A stretch of DNA of 33,458 bases, taken from the IMG/VR virus record IMGVR_UViG_3300020442_003769, positions 1-33,458 of that record; one strand, 5' to 3'. The notes under the pieces are model-generated. The model did not search any database, was not told the DNA's origin, and worked only from the letters and a program-made list of their open reading frames with translations. Below, one piece after another: positions 8,301 to 15,468 of the stretch. The translations under genes and the position numbers were made by a program. The first letter of the stretch is position 1; every line of letters starts with the position of its first letter. Source of the DNA: a virus.

Positions 8301-9528
8301 CTGTAATTTCTTGTCCAAAATTACCTGAAGCTGTAAAGTCTTGTAATGCTATATAAGAACTTGTACTATATTGTACGATGTCGTTAATTGCGTACGTTCC
8401 AGTACTATCATATCCACCTGATCGATAATTAACGCCATTTGTTAATTGTGTCCAATTAGCTGAGTCTAAAGCAAACGTAACAGCTGATGTATGTGAGGTT
8501 CCAGTTTTAATGTGTGATTTATTATTATGGACAACAATATCACCCCGATAATAAAGCGTATTACCTGCCCAATTACCACGGGCATTTGTACCTTCAGCGA
8601 TTCTTTCCCATTGAGTTGTAGATGCATCAGGAGTATTCCCTAAAGTTTGAACTTTAGCTCTATATGAGCCATTACCATATGTTACAACTTGGTTAACATA
8701 ATATGTAGTACCAGCATTATAAGCTCCTTGAGAAGATAATCCATCTCCTATAAGTTGCCATAATGTTTGATCAGAATCTGGACGAACTCCTAATACATTA
8801 TCTCTTTTTGATTTGTATGTTCGTGCACCAAATGTTGCAATGTCATTTCTATAATATTTTGTAGAAGCACTATATGAGTCTCTCCACTCTTGACCATCAA
8901 TTATAGAATTCCAGTTATTTGCTACGTTTGGAGAATCTCCTATAGAAACATCAGTATTAGCTATATAAGAGTTAGGACCCCATTTAACAACTTGACCTGG
9001 TTTATATGTTTGAGTTGAATCGTATGCACTATCAAAAGATAGTCCATCAGCAAAAACATCCCACTTTAATGCTACTAGGGGGTTTTGACCAATTGTAGGA
9101 TCTTCTTTTGCAATATAAGATTTTGGACCATATTTAACAATATCTGATTTTTGATATTGGGTTGAAGCGTCATATACTCCTTCGTATTGAATTCCATCGT
9201 TAAATGTAGAATAAGATGCATGAGGAGGGCGTTGGCCCTGTACACTATTTGCTGTTGTGATATAAACAATACCACCATATGAAAATCCATCGCCAACATT
9301 ATATGTTGTGTCAGAATCATATGCACCTTCAAACTTAAAGCCTTCTACCATTAAGTCCCAATATAGGGAAGCTGTCTGTGGGATATTACCTGAAGTTTTT
9401 AAACCATATTTGTATACGTAAAGGTTGCCACCATACTTGACAACATCATTAGCTTCGTAAGTAGTGGAATTTGACCACTCCCCACGATACTCAAATCGTA
9501 ATTTACCGAGATCTATAATTGTTGCCAT
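5329..9528 (-). CDS. Giant tail spike/fibre: eight N-terminal modules, beta-helix, cupredoxin-like relic
   Basis: The protein has 1399 residues. Residues 10-417 hold eight modules of about 50 residues with the pattern (G)xYxxxTxYxxxDxVxYGxxxYxA...W..xxxG, reminiscent of small aromatic carbohydrate-binding modules. From about 455, YYVAKGGNADSALG begins a pectate-lyase-like right-handed beta-helix (IYVKEGSYRESLP, then many short Gly/Asn-rich turns to about 700). Residues 900-1006 resemble the cupredoxin-like domain of the fibre protein at 28333-29916, but with the copper ligands replaced. The C-terminal part contains NYSQVRLTGHDFLSVGTGG and further fibre-like repeats. Asp-Ser dipeptides are frequent. 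A GGAG lies ten bases before the ATG. It is probably a trimeric tail spike or long fibre that binds a surface polysaccharide; lyase activity is possible but no catalytic residues were identified. Confidence 0.82.
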   Translation of the reverse strand: MATIIDLGKLRFEYRGEWSNSTTYEANDVVKYGGNLYVYKYGLKTSGNIPQTASLYWDLMVEGFKFEGAYDSDTTYNVGDGFSYGGIVYITTANSVQGQRPPHASYSTFNDGIQYEGVYDASTQYQKSDIVKYGPKSYIAKEDPTIGQNPLVALKWDVFADGLSFDSAYDSTQTYKPGQVVKWGPNSYIANTDVSIGDSPNVANNWNSIIDGQEWRDSYSASTKYYRNDIATFGARTYKSKRDNVLGVRPDSDQTLWQLIGDGLSSQGAYNAGTTYYVNQVVTYGNGSYRAKVQTLGNTPDASTTQWERIAEGTNARGNWAGNTLYYRGDIVVHNNKSHIKTGTSHTSAVTFALDSANWTQLTNGVNYRSGGYDSTGTYAINDIVQYSTSSYIALQDFTASGNFGQEITDGKWELFAAGGGSVLPAISAAERGKFLGTTDGVSYSWQYPGKAEKVYYVAKGGNADSALGQTIDTAWGSVKFALDNVTGPATIYVKEGSYRESLPMTVGADITLRGDGQRNTEIAPAAGDSNKTMFFVNNGTLIEEFKFSGLTGFALDSAGGNPHDIEYATIGGVYFRLDPNAVITKSPYIKESTAFSSGGIGAVIDGGLNNNAYNNGSMVFHTFTQVHDGGAGFWVRRNGKSEIVSCFTYYCDFGLVTSSGGKIRALNCNNSYGTYGAVAEGFDSNETAITGNIRGQSLHYDGNTLTGGTEFSAGSTITGAANDNSINRMTRAANVSFHSPNHGLLTGEKISISGVAPATWASLFTADSYWVTVTDSSNFIPYTDSARSTGIDTQLAGGRNTVTATITDIARQNPARITVTTAANVDSYAPHYIQSVGGMTQINNIWATFDSGAQTAATTLYAREAENEKIFVQNDPTGNNSPGPSFLATVGGQSAVGFSDIKPTLTLYRGSRYRFVPRTVGTTPFAMAGGRFYLSTSTNWDSSNFQDEYTTGILNSRNSLDGDSTLDSIVDGLIFEVGPTTPSTLYYNYDSADSASQMRGQINIVNPPFINAQSYNVYTSGGQIRLMDSGDYFDSAHWNAEAPSATVINTQPSEDKIYVENTTFPGFVGGETITQGAVSANLVNSNFVRGQYGYIVTVDGLTAEPKPGQSISFADDTDSAGGYRAYVISTVSGYGGGQATLTLSQQKLETNASADDAAVTIRTNYSQVRLTGHDFLSVGTGGITTTNYPGTPTQPAAQGNEVIETAPGRVYYISTDQDGNFRVGNYFRIDQATGRATLDASAFDLSGLTSLRLGSIGAQIGESINEFSSDGTMSGNSNLAVPTEKATKTFVETQTTIIAQNFLTGAYDSDNTTRQPATYVGSDSNVFFIDSARDSGGLRPLSFTSGNFGYSNITYDSNSGQINSYRETTTIGDVTVTQDVAIVYNSDGTISTVTTTGV
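8278..9501 (-). repeat. Eight tandem aromatic modules inside the spike gene
   Basis: The encoded units are about 50 residues each and start at residues near 11, 64, 113, 163, 213, 264, 314 and 366. Each keeps Tyr-x(6-7)-Tyr, then Asp-x-Val-x-Tyr/Trp-Gly, a Ser-Tyr-x-Ala strand and a closing Trp before Asp-Gly. The units are diverged at the DNA level, so the array is old. Confidence 0.8.
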
Positions 9529-9548
9529 AGATTATTTACTCCGAATCA

Positions 9549-9851
9549 TTAGAATACAACCATTTCAAGGTGGCCGTTATTTTGATTAAATCTAAATGTT
9601 ATTGCGTCCATTGACCAAAAGTGTGCACGATATTCATCAGGGTCAGCAAATGTAACTCCTAATGAATCGACCGTCGAATCAAAGTAAGATGCTGAAGCCC
9701 TTGATGGAAGCTCAACAACATCACTATCATCTGATCGTATAACTGTGCAAGTTAGGTCGCCGGTACTATCGAGCCTAAACCCGTAAAAAGTCTTGTCACT
9801 ATATGAAGTGCCAGTGTATATACCGCCTTCATTGTCGTGTCCATAACTCAT
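9549..9851 (-). CDS. Small virion-associated protein of unknown function (100 aa)
   Basis: I do not recognise a family. The protein is acidic and predicted mostly beta, with Gly/Tyr/Ser-rich N-terminal strands (GGIYTGTSYSDKTFYGF), Asp-Ser pairs as in the neighbouring fibres, and a C-terminal segment ending NNGHLEMVVF. GAGGAAG precedes the ATG, and the start overlaps the stop of the previous small gene by four bases (ATGA), indicating coupled translation. Its place between two large fibre genes suggests a fibre-associated or joint protein; this is inference from position only. Confidence 0.55.
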   Translation of the reverse strand: MSYGHDNEGGIYTGTSYSDKTFYGFRLDSTGDLTCTVIRSDDSDVVELPSRASASYFDSTVDSLGVTFADPDEYRAHFWSMDAITFRFNQNNGHLEMVVF

Positions 9852-10186
9852 GTTTCAACTTCCTCTACAACAGTCATAATCATACTAAACGCATCATCTA
9901 CTGGTGCAGAAACTCTAATTTCGTCACCATTTTCTATCATTATCTTTGAGTTATTTATAAGCAAATCAACTGTATCATTTGCTAAAACTCTTTTATTATA
10001 AGCAATATAAACCGTATCAGAACCTCTAACTAACTTAGCGGTGATAGGTATTGCCGAACCAAATATGTTTGTAGAAACCATGCTAATAATTAAATGCCGG
10101 CCAGTTAAACCTGGCGGCGCAGTATATAATACAGTCTCTGTACTTCCTACATTTTTTACGTAGGTGGTTTCAAATGATGCTGCCAT
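9848..10186 (-). CDS. Small beta-rich virion protein (112 aa)
   Basis: This small protein alternates hydrophobic strands and looks like a single beta-sandwich. TETVLYTAPPGLTGRHLIIS near the N-terminus is the kind of segment seen in small tail-associated proteins of marine phages. Strands about LVRGSDTVYIAYNKRVL and a C-terminal IMTVVEEVE follow. It is headed by its own late promoter (10208-10215) and has an AGGA six bases before the ATG. It is coupled by a four-base overlap to the following small gene. A role in joining or capping a fibre is plausible but not shown. Family recognition is weak. Confidence 0.55.
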   Translation of the reverse strand: MAASFETTYVKNVGSTETVLYTAPPGLTGRHLIISMVSTNIFGSAIPITAKLVRGSDTVYIAYNKRVLANDTVDLLINNSKIMIENGDEIRVSAPVDDAFSMIMTVVEEVET

Positions 10187-10207
10187 AGTTTCCTACTTGT
10201 TTACTCT

Positions 10208-10215
10208 TATTTATA
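10208..10215 (-). promoter_or_regulatory. T4-type late promoter TATAAATA
   Basis: A perfect TATAAATA on the minus strand sits in the 40-base gap downstream of the 1117-residue fibre gene and 21 bases before the ATG at 10186. T4 late promoters need only this element, read by the phage late sigma factor. It would drive the block of small genes, spike and cysteine-rich genes. Confidence 0.75.
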
Positions 10216-10226
10216 CAAAAAACACA

Positions 10227-13200
10227 TTACAAATTAACGAAACTTAAAAGACCGCCGCCGGCTCCACCACCGCCGCCACCGCCGATTTTACTTGCCAAAG
10301 TATCACCTCTAACTTTCACTAATTCACCACCAGTTGTTCCACTATACATTAAGAAATATTCTTGGTTATTAATAAATGAATCTGCATAAACTTCTCTATG
10401 TCTTAGTATATGTCTTGTATGTAAAGCAAATCCACCGTTTGTTCCATATGTTGAATCAAAAATAAGATCGCCAAAGCTATCATGATTATTTTTTAGATGT
10501 TGATAAAATTCTGCTTCAGATGGACCGGTGTAAGTAAATGTACCAGTTGCTGAATCATATGTTAACGATCCATCGCCTCCAGTGTCATTTACTTGAAAGT
10601 GTGCTCTTGCTTCTGTTGGCGAAGGACCGGTATATGTAAATTTACCAGATGCACTATCATACGTAAAACTACCATCACCACCGGCATCAAGAACATTTAA
10701 ATGCTGTCGTGTTTCTGCTGGGCTAGGTCCTGTATATGTAAATTGGCCAGCGGCAGAATCATATACAAAACTTCCATCTCCACCTGCATCAACAACAGAA
10801 AGTGAACTTCTTACTCTTGGAACTGTAAAATAAAGATTTGTAGAACCTTCGGCAAGACTATCCGTATTATGATTTGATATATCAGATACTTGACCAGTTA
10901 CATTACCAATAACATCGCCGACAACATTACCAGTTACGTTACCAGTTACATCGCCATAAAAACTATCGGCTTGAATATTACGATTAAATACAAATCTTTG
11001 ATTAGCATGCGAATACTGAAACGTAGGCTTATCTGTTATATTAGTTCCGCCAAACGTAATTCCAGATCCATCAAGCGCTGATGAATCAGCAGCACTATCT
11101 GCAATTACAATATTCTTATCATTAAGAGATATTGTAGTTGAATTAATAATTGTTTGAGTACCTTCAACTTGAAGGTTACCAAGAATTTTAACTGTACCAG
11201 TATTATCACCAATAGCTGCCGGATCAATTATAAACTCGGCTGGACCACGTAATTGACCAGACTGTGTAATATTTTGAAATCTTACATCACTATTTGAATC
11301 TAGTGCTTGATTTGTTGTAAATTTACCAGTTGCTGAGTCATATGTTAAACTTGGACCAGTATTAAAATATTTTCGTACTTGCTGACGAGATGAATCAGAT
11401 GCAAGATCTGTTCTGAAATATTGTCGTATTCTTGTTTCAGAAGTGCTATCATCTAACGCACTATCAAATCGTGCCCGTGTATAATATAAATTATTAGAAC
11501 CTTCAACGAGATCATTAGTTGTATATGGATCTAATGTAAGTCCAACATTATAACTATCTGTTGCGGTTGTTATTTTTAGATTGCCGGTTGCAGAATCAAA
11601 AACAAAGTTATTAACTGTTGATATAGGAACATCGACTGCGCTAGTGACAATTCCTAAAGAATCTACTGTAATTTGTGAAACATTAGTTGCGTTACCATAT
11701 GTTCCAGCTGTTACTCCGGATGATATAATTCTGTAGATTCCATTTACATTATCATAAGATAAACCAGGACCAGCAGATAGAATACCTTTCATCTGAGCAG
11801 AATCAGGTAATTCGTCTATACGTTTATTAATCGAATCAATCGTTGGTCCAGTTAAAGACCCTTGAACTTCTATTCCGGTATTAACTAAGAATTGTTTATT
11901 GCTGTCGATATACAGCATAAATTTCGATGCTGCACCATTACCAATTACAAATCCACCACGATTAATAGAAGCAGAATCTGTTTTATCTACGGCAAATATA
12001 AATCTATTATCAGTAGCATGTAAAAATTCTGTATCGAATAAAATTCTACCAGAGCTTTTAACAACTAACTCTGCTCCACCATCGATACTTAAAATATTTT
12101 GACTATCAGTTGTTGATATACTATCAACTAATAATCTATTTTGAATCGTAGCTCTATTAATTGTTGCTGAATCAGTTACAGTTAATTGACCGGTAACAAT
12201 ACTACCAGTTACAATATTTGCGGAACTATCAAGTCTAAAAGTACCAGTTGATTCAATATAATCAATACCAAGGCCACCTTCAAAATGTGCTCTTACTTCA
12301 GCAGGACTTGGTCCTGTATATGTAAACACACCTGAAGATTCGTGATATGTAAATGAACCATCACCGCCTTGATCGCTAGCACTAACTTTACCACGAAGAT
12401 CTAAGTCACTTGGACCACTGTGAGTAAAGACACCAGTCGCTTGATCGTATGTAAGATTTGCTCCACCTTCTTGGTCTGATACAACACTAAAGAGAGCACG
12501 TACACTATCATCTTCTAACTTAAGTGTAAATTGACCTTTACTCGAATCAAGAGTAAGTTTACCCATTGAAAGAGAATCAGTATGTGCTGATAGAAGACTA
12601 GATACATCACTGACACCCGGACCCCTATATACTATTCTACCTTGTTTAGTATTATATGTAAGAGATCCTAATCCACCAGAATCTTGTACTGTTAACGAGT
12701 TTCTAATATTTGAATCAGTTGTACCATTAATAGTAAGTACACCGGTACTAGGATCATAAGAAGCCCCACCATAAGGTGAACTATCAAAGGCAGTATCACC
12801 AACAAAATTAACAGAGAAAACTTGACGAGCATCTGAATCTTGATAGTGTGCACCAGTAGTAATACTAAAATTACCGGTCGTATTATTATAGGTTAGATCT
12901 CCACTAGCACTAAAGAGAGATCTAATATCTGTATCTGTTCTTTTATTATATGTAATTGTGCCAGTTGATTGATCATATGAGAGATCACCACCAACTGATA
13001 TAGATCCTCTTATATCAGAATCTGTAACTTTTGTAAACGTAAATATACCAGTAGTATTATCATATGCTAGTGATCCATAGTCACCATTATCATTAACTAC
13101 TGATATAGATTGTTGTGCATCACCGGCATCAAAGCCGCCACCTGTTGTTCCGGTAAATGTAATTTTACCAGTTGAGGAATCATATGCAAGATTTGGTCCA

Positions 13201-13580
13201 ACATTAATAACGCTTCGTACATTTTCAACAGTAGTACCTGTGTATGTTATTTCACCGGTTGTACTATTATATGTAAGAGATCCAAAGCCAGGTAAATCAT
13301 TAGTACTAATCGCAGCTCGAGCGCGCGAGTCGGTATAGTAAAGATTTGATCCTTCTGCTAAATTATCAGTTGTTAATGTTGATATAGCACTATCTGGACT
13401 TACATGATTAAATTTTCCAGTAGCACTATCATATTGTAAAAGAGTATTATTAGCTAAGCCAATAGTACCATTTATATCATCTAAACCTGTGAGTGAACCA
13501 TTTGCTGCCGATCCCACCCGCAATGGAGTTCCAACAGTAATTTTTTTAACGATCGTGTTTTGACCAACAACAACCTTCAT
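10227..13580 (-). CDS. Long tail fibre-like protein with about 18 short beta repeats
   Basis: The protein has 1117 residues. About 18 copies of a motif like LTYDSATGxFTYTG occur: twelve in residues 45-450, three scattered in the middle and three near the C-terminus. Most are followed by a polar helix of the form PSPAEVRAHF. Three copies of an EGSxNLYYTxxR segment and a NLQVEGTQTIINSTTISLND module are standard pieces of fibre proteins in marine T4-like phages. A GNVTG-type turn repeat lies near residues 880-905. The C-terminus ends in a glycine run (GGGGGGGAGGG) and LLSFVNL. Asp-Ser pairs number about 40. AAGGA precedes the ATG, and the gene lies 15 bases after the small Ig-like gene. It is probably a trimeric fibre shaft; the receptor is unknown. 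Confidence 0.8.
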   Translation of the reverse strand: MKVVVGQNTIVKKITVGTPLRVGSAANGSLTGLDDINGTIGLANNTLLQYDSATGKFNHVSPDSAISTLTTDNLAEGSNLYYTDSRARAAISTNDLPGFGSLTYNSTTGEITYTGTTVENVRSVINVGPNLAYDSSTGKITFTGTTGGGFDAGDAQQSISVVNDNGDYGSLAYDNTTGIFTFTKVTDSDIRGSISVGGDLSYDQSTGTITYNKRTDTDIRSLFSASGDLTYNNTTGNFSITTGAHYQDSDARQVFSVNFVGDTAFDSSPYGGASYDPSTGVLTINGTTDSNIRNSLTVQDSGGLGSLTYNTKQGRIVYRGPGVSDVSSLLSAHTDSLSMGKLTLDSSKGQFTLKLEDDSVRALFSVVSDQEGGANLTYDQATGVFTHSGPSDLDLRGKVSASDQGGDGSFTYHESSGVFTYTGPSPAEVRAHFEGGLGIDYIESTGTFRLDSSANIVTGSIVTGQLTVTDSATINRATIQNRLLVDSISTTDSQNILSIDGGAELVVKSSGRILFDTEFLHATDNRFIFAVDKTDSASINRGGFVIGNGAASKFMLYIDSNKQFLVNTGIEVQGSLTGPTIDSINKRIDELPDSAQMKGILSAGPGLSYDNVNGIYRIISSGVTAGTYGNATNVSQITVDSLGIVTSAVDVPISTVNNFVFDSATGNLKITTATDSYNVGLTLDPYTTNDLVEGSNNLYYTRARFDSALDDSTSETRIRQYFRTDLASDSSRQQVRKYFNTGPSLTYDSATGKFTTNQALDSNSDVRFQNITQSGQLRGPAEFIIDPAAIGDNTGTVKILGNLQVEGTQTIINSTTISLNDKNIVIADSAADSSALDGSGITFGGTNITDKPTFQYSHANQRFVFNRNIQADSFYGDVTGNVTGNVVGDVIGNVTGQVSDISNHNTDSLAEGSTNLYFTVPRVRSSLSVVDAGGDGSFVYDSAAGQFTYTGPSPAETRQHLNVLDAGGDGSFTYDSASGKFTYTGPSPTEARAHFQVNDTGGDGSLTYDSATGTFTYTGPSEAEFYQHLKNNHDSFGDLIFDSTYGTNGGFALHTRHILRHREVYADSFINNQEYFLMYSGTTGGELVKVRGDTLASKIGGGGGGGAGGGLLSFVNL
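10522..10827 (-). repeat. Three tandem 102-base units in the fibre gene
   Basis: Units begin on the plus strand at 10522, 10624 and 10726, an exact 102-base period, and encode 34-residue repeats such as DAGGDGSFTYDSASGKFTYT plus a polar helix. These are the best-conserved copies of the fibre's motif and are likely the most recently duplicated. Confidence 0.75.
12231..13448 (-). repeat. N-terminal block of twelve diverged fibre repeats
   Basis: Twelve copies of a Tyr-Asn/Asp-x-x-Thr-Gly hairpin motif lie in this stretch, spaced mostly by 30-40 codons. Sequence between copies varies, so the block shows protein-level rather than DNA-level repetition. Confidence 0.7.
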
Positions 13581-13595
13581 ATGGAATTCCTTAAG

Positions 13596-13946
13596 CTATG
13601 TCACGGATGGTGTGACTGTGATTGTGCCTTCAAGAACTCTTTCTATCACTGTTTGTGCATCGCTATCTACGAAAGAAATTTCTACATCATATACGTATCG
13701 CCCGGCTTTTAATGCGTCTGTCTGAGTGTTTGATAATGAAAGGTTTACAACTCCGCCTGTAGCAGGAGCCTTTACCTCGGCCGTAAAAGAAGTTGCTTCT
13801 CCATCAGGAGTATTATAAGTTTTTTTAACTTTACCTGCAACTGTATAATTTGTAAGATTTTTTGGATTACCGTTAGTATCTTCCAATTCTAATTGGAGGG
13901 TAACGTCAGTGCCTTTATCTATTGTTAATTCTTCATATTGGGCCAT
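13596..13946 (-). CDS. Small Ig-like/BppU-N-like beta-sandwich virion protein
   Basis: The 116-residue protein has the look of a single beta-sandwich domain: IDKGTDVTLQLELED at the start, NLTNYTVAGKVKK, a LSLSNTQTDAL segment, then AGRYVYDVEISFVD and a closing VLEGTITVTPSVT. This pattern resembles the N-terminal domain of baseplate upper-protein (BppU)-type proteins and small tail accessory proteins of marine phages. A late promoter at 13973-13980 lies 27 bases before the ATG; the ribosome site (AGAG) is weak. It heads the fibre block and lies 15 bases before the long fibre gene, so a role in attaching or trimerising that fibre is a fair inference. Confidence 0.65.
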   Translation of the reverse strand: MAQYEELTIDKGTDVTLQLELEDTNGNPKNLTNYTVAGKVKKTYNTPDGEATSFTAEVKAPATGGVVNLSLSNTQTDALKAGRYVYDVEISFVDSDAQTVIERVLEGTITVTPSVT

Positions 13947-13961
13947 TTGAACACTCTAAGG

Positions 13962-14879
13962 TTATTTGTTCTTATTTATATCTTTAATCCACTCCATTTT
14001 CTTGTTTATGAAATGATAAAGTTTTGCCTTAGGATCCATATGTTTTGGTTCAGTTACTAGCTCATCAACGAGCCAATGCCATTCTTTTGCCATGTATTGA
14101 ATTTGTATTTCTCTTGCTTTAACCCAATATGAAAATACTGTTTCGTTATCGTAATTAAATACTCGTTGAATATTCTTTGGATACATAGAAAACTCATCAT
14201 GCTTTACATCAGTCATAAGTTTTATAATATATTCAAAGTCTCTAAAATAATCTAATTGCTTAATTACATCAGACGATGCAGCCATGATTCCTGTATTAAA
14301 TACATCATTCTCAGGATCATACCCTTCTTCCATAAGAAGAGCATGAGTATTCCAATATTTAGTTGCAGGATTACGAATACAAAGATTGTAATCTTCTGAT
14401 TTCATGACTTTACCACGTATTGCTAATCTATTAGATTCAGCAACCGCTAACATTTTATCTACGTTGTGTGATGCAAAAATACAATCACTAGTGTTAGGTA
14501 CAACATCAAAGTCCAAGTAGCAAACGTAATTATATTCATCAGCTAAGTCCCTCATTATTCTATGTTTATAAAAGTTTACTATATCATATTCTGAGATCTC
14601 TGTAAACCTTTTTTTAATATCATTAAAGAATTTTTTATATGTACTATCATATTGAAATAGTATATAGTCGGCACCAATGTCATTCGCGTATTGTTTTTGC
14701 CTTTGTGTAACAAGCTCTGCATTATTAAGTAATGCTAATTTTGTTTGTTTACTTTTATCAGTTGTAACTTGTTCACCATTTTCCCACCACCCAGGATTAT
14801 CTAGACGATCTTCAGGGATATCAATGAATACACTGAATACTACTTTATTTCCCAATGACTGTATACCTTTGAAAATCAC
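13962..14879 (-). CDS. GT-A-type glycosyltransferase-like protein
   Basis: This protein of about 305 residues has features of a nucleotide-sugar-dependent glycosyltransferase of GT8-like shape. Visible are a first strand VVFSVFID, an acceptor/donor helix region, and CYLDFDVVP around residues 120-128 containing a DxD motif (D123, D125) expected to bind metal and the sugar nucleotide. NTGIMAAS at 195-202 resembles the NxG segment of the family. The start is uncertain. GTG at 14879 gives a 35-base overlap with the methyltransferase gene, and TTG at 14855 is the other candidate; neither has a strong ribosome site and no ATG lies nearby. The last codons contain the late promoter of the next gene. 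The substrate is unknown; adjacent fibre genes suggest virion or host-surface glycans. Confidence 0.65.
   Translation of the reverse strand: MIFKGIQSLGNKVVFSVFIDIPEDRLDNPGWWENGEQVTTDKSKQTKLALLNNAELVTQRQKQYANDIGADYILFQYDSTYKKFFNDIKKRFTEISEYDIVNFYKHRIMRDLADEYNYVCYLDFDVVPNTSDCIFASHNVDKMLAVAESNRLAIRGKVMKSEDYNLCIRNPATKYWNTHALLMEEGYDPENDVFNTGIMAASSDVIKQLDYFRDFEYIIKLMTDVKHDEFSMYPKNIQRVFNYDNETVFSYWVKAREIQIQYMAKEWHWLVDELVTEPKHMDPKAKLYHFINKKMEWIKDINKNK
13973..13980 (-). promoter_or_regulatory. T4-type late promoter TATAAATA
   Basis: A perfect element on the minus strand is embedded in the last codons of the glycosyltransferase gene, 27 bases before the ATG of the Ig-like gene at 13946. It would start a transcript for the fibre block. 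Confidence 0.7.
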
Positions 14880-15468
14880 CTAGATCTAAAGTATCTATGT
14901 CAGCGTACCATTCTAAATTTAAACTCTCTGCAAAGAGCTCGGCTGAAGGATAACAATTAATATGAGAATCTAAATCTGTATAATTGTTTGATTGAAAAGC
15001 CACCCAACAATCTTTATTTTTTCTCTCAATAATAGAACAAATGTCTTTTTGTTCCATATGCTCACAAGAGGTGTTTACAATCCCTGTATATTGTGTTATA
15101 ATAAAAGAGTCACTTATGTTGAGGGTGGAGAATGCTATATTATAATCTCCAAATATTTCGTATCCAAACTCCTGACACATAGGATCCATATCAGTAGATT
15201 CTATATTCATCTGAGGTTCAGGCCATTGTTTACGTAGTTGATATGCCATCATTCCATACCAACCACCCAATACTAATAATTTACCGGCGTCATGATTATA
15301 TAATTCATAAAACTTTTTTGCGAGATGTTCTTTTCCAATCCAATGATTGTGATCCATAGAATGAGATAAATCTTTAATTCGATAAAGATCATCTACACCG
15401 TACATAGATTCATTATATACTTTCTCGCTTAGTTTTATAGTACGGTATAATATCTCCGAATTGTACAT
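14845..15468 (-). CDS. SAM-dependent methyltransferase-like protein
   Basis: The 207-residue protein carries class I SAM-methyltransferase features. Motif I is KLLVLGGWYGMMAYQL (63-78), the glycine-rich loop after a hydrophobic strand. Motif II is NIESTDMDP (88-96), whose acidic residue would contact the ribose. A strand GIVNTSCEHM (129-138) sits where the motif IV Asn/Asp-Pro segment usually lies. ATG at 15468 is chosen because GAGGA lies five bases upstream. It overlaps the preceding glycosyltransferase gene by 56 bases, the longest overlap in the window. With glycosyltransferase-like genes on both sides, O-methylation of a sugar is the simplest guess; the acceptor is unproven. Confidence 0.68.
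   Translation of the reverse strand: MYNSEILYRTIKLSEKVYNESMYGVDDLYRIKDLSHSMDHNHWIGKEHLAKKFYELYNHDAGKLLVLGGWYGMMAYQLRKQWPEPQMNIESTDMDPMCQEFGYEIFGDYNIAFSTLNISDSFIITQYTGIVNTSCEHMEQKDICSIIERKNKDCWVAFQSNNYTDLDSHINCYPSAELFAESLNLEWYADIDTLDLGDFQRYTVIGK

Noticed and set aside
9952-9959. TATAAATA inside the 112-residue gene
   Set aside because: It is within the codons for Leu-Ile-Asn and about 100 bases before the next start, which is already coupled by a four-base overlap.
5329-13580. Recurring plus-strand words such as gaatc and actatc, considered as DNA uptake or recognition repeats
   Set aside because: The copies I examined sit in frame as Asp-Ser codons of the fibre genes, so they reflect protein composition.
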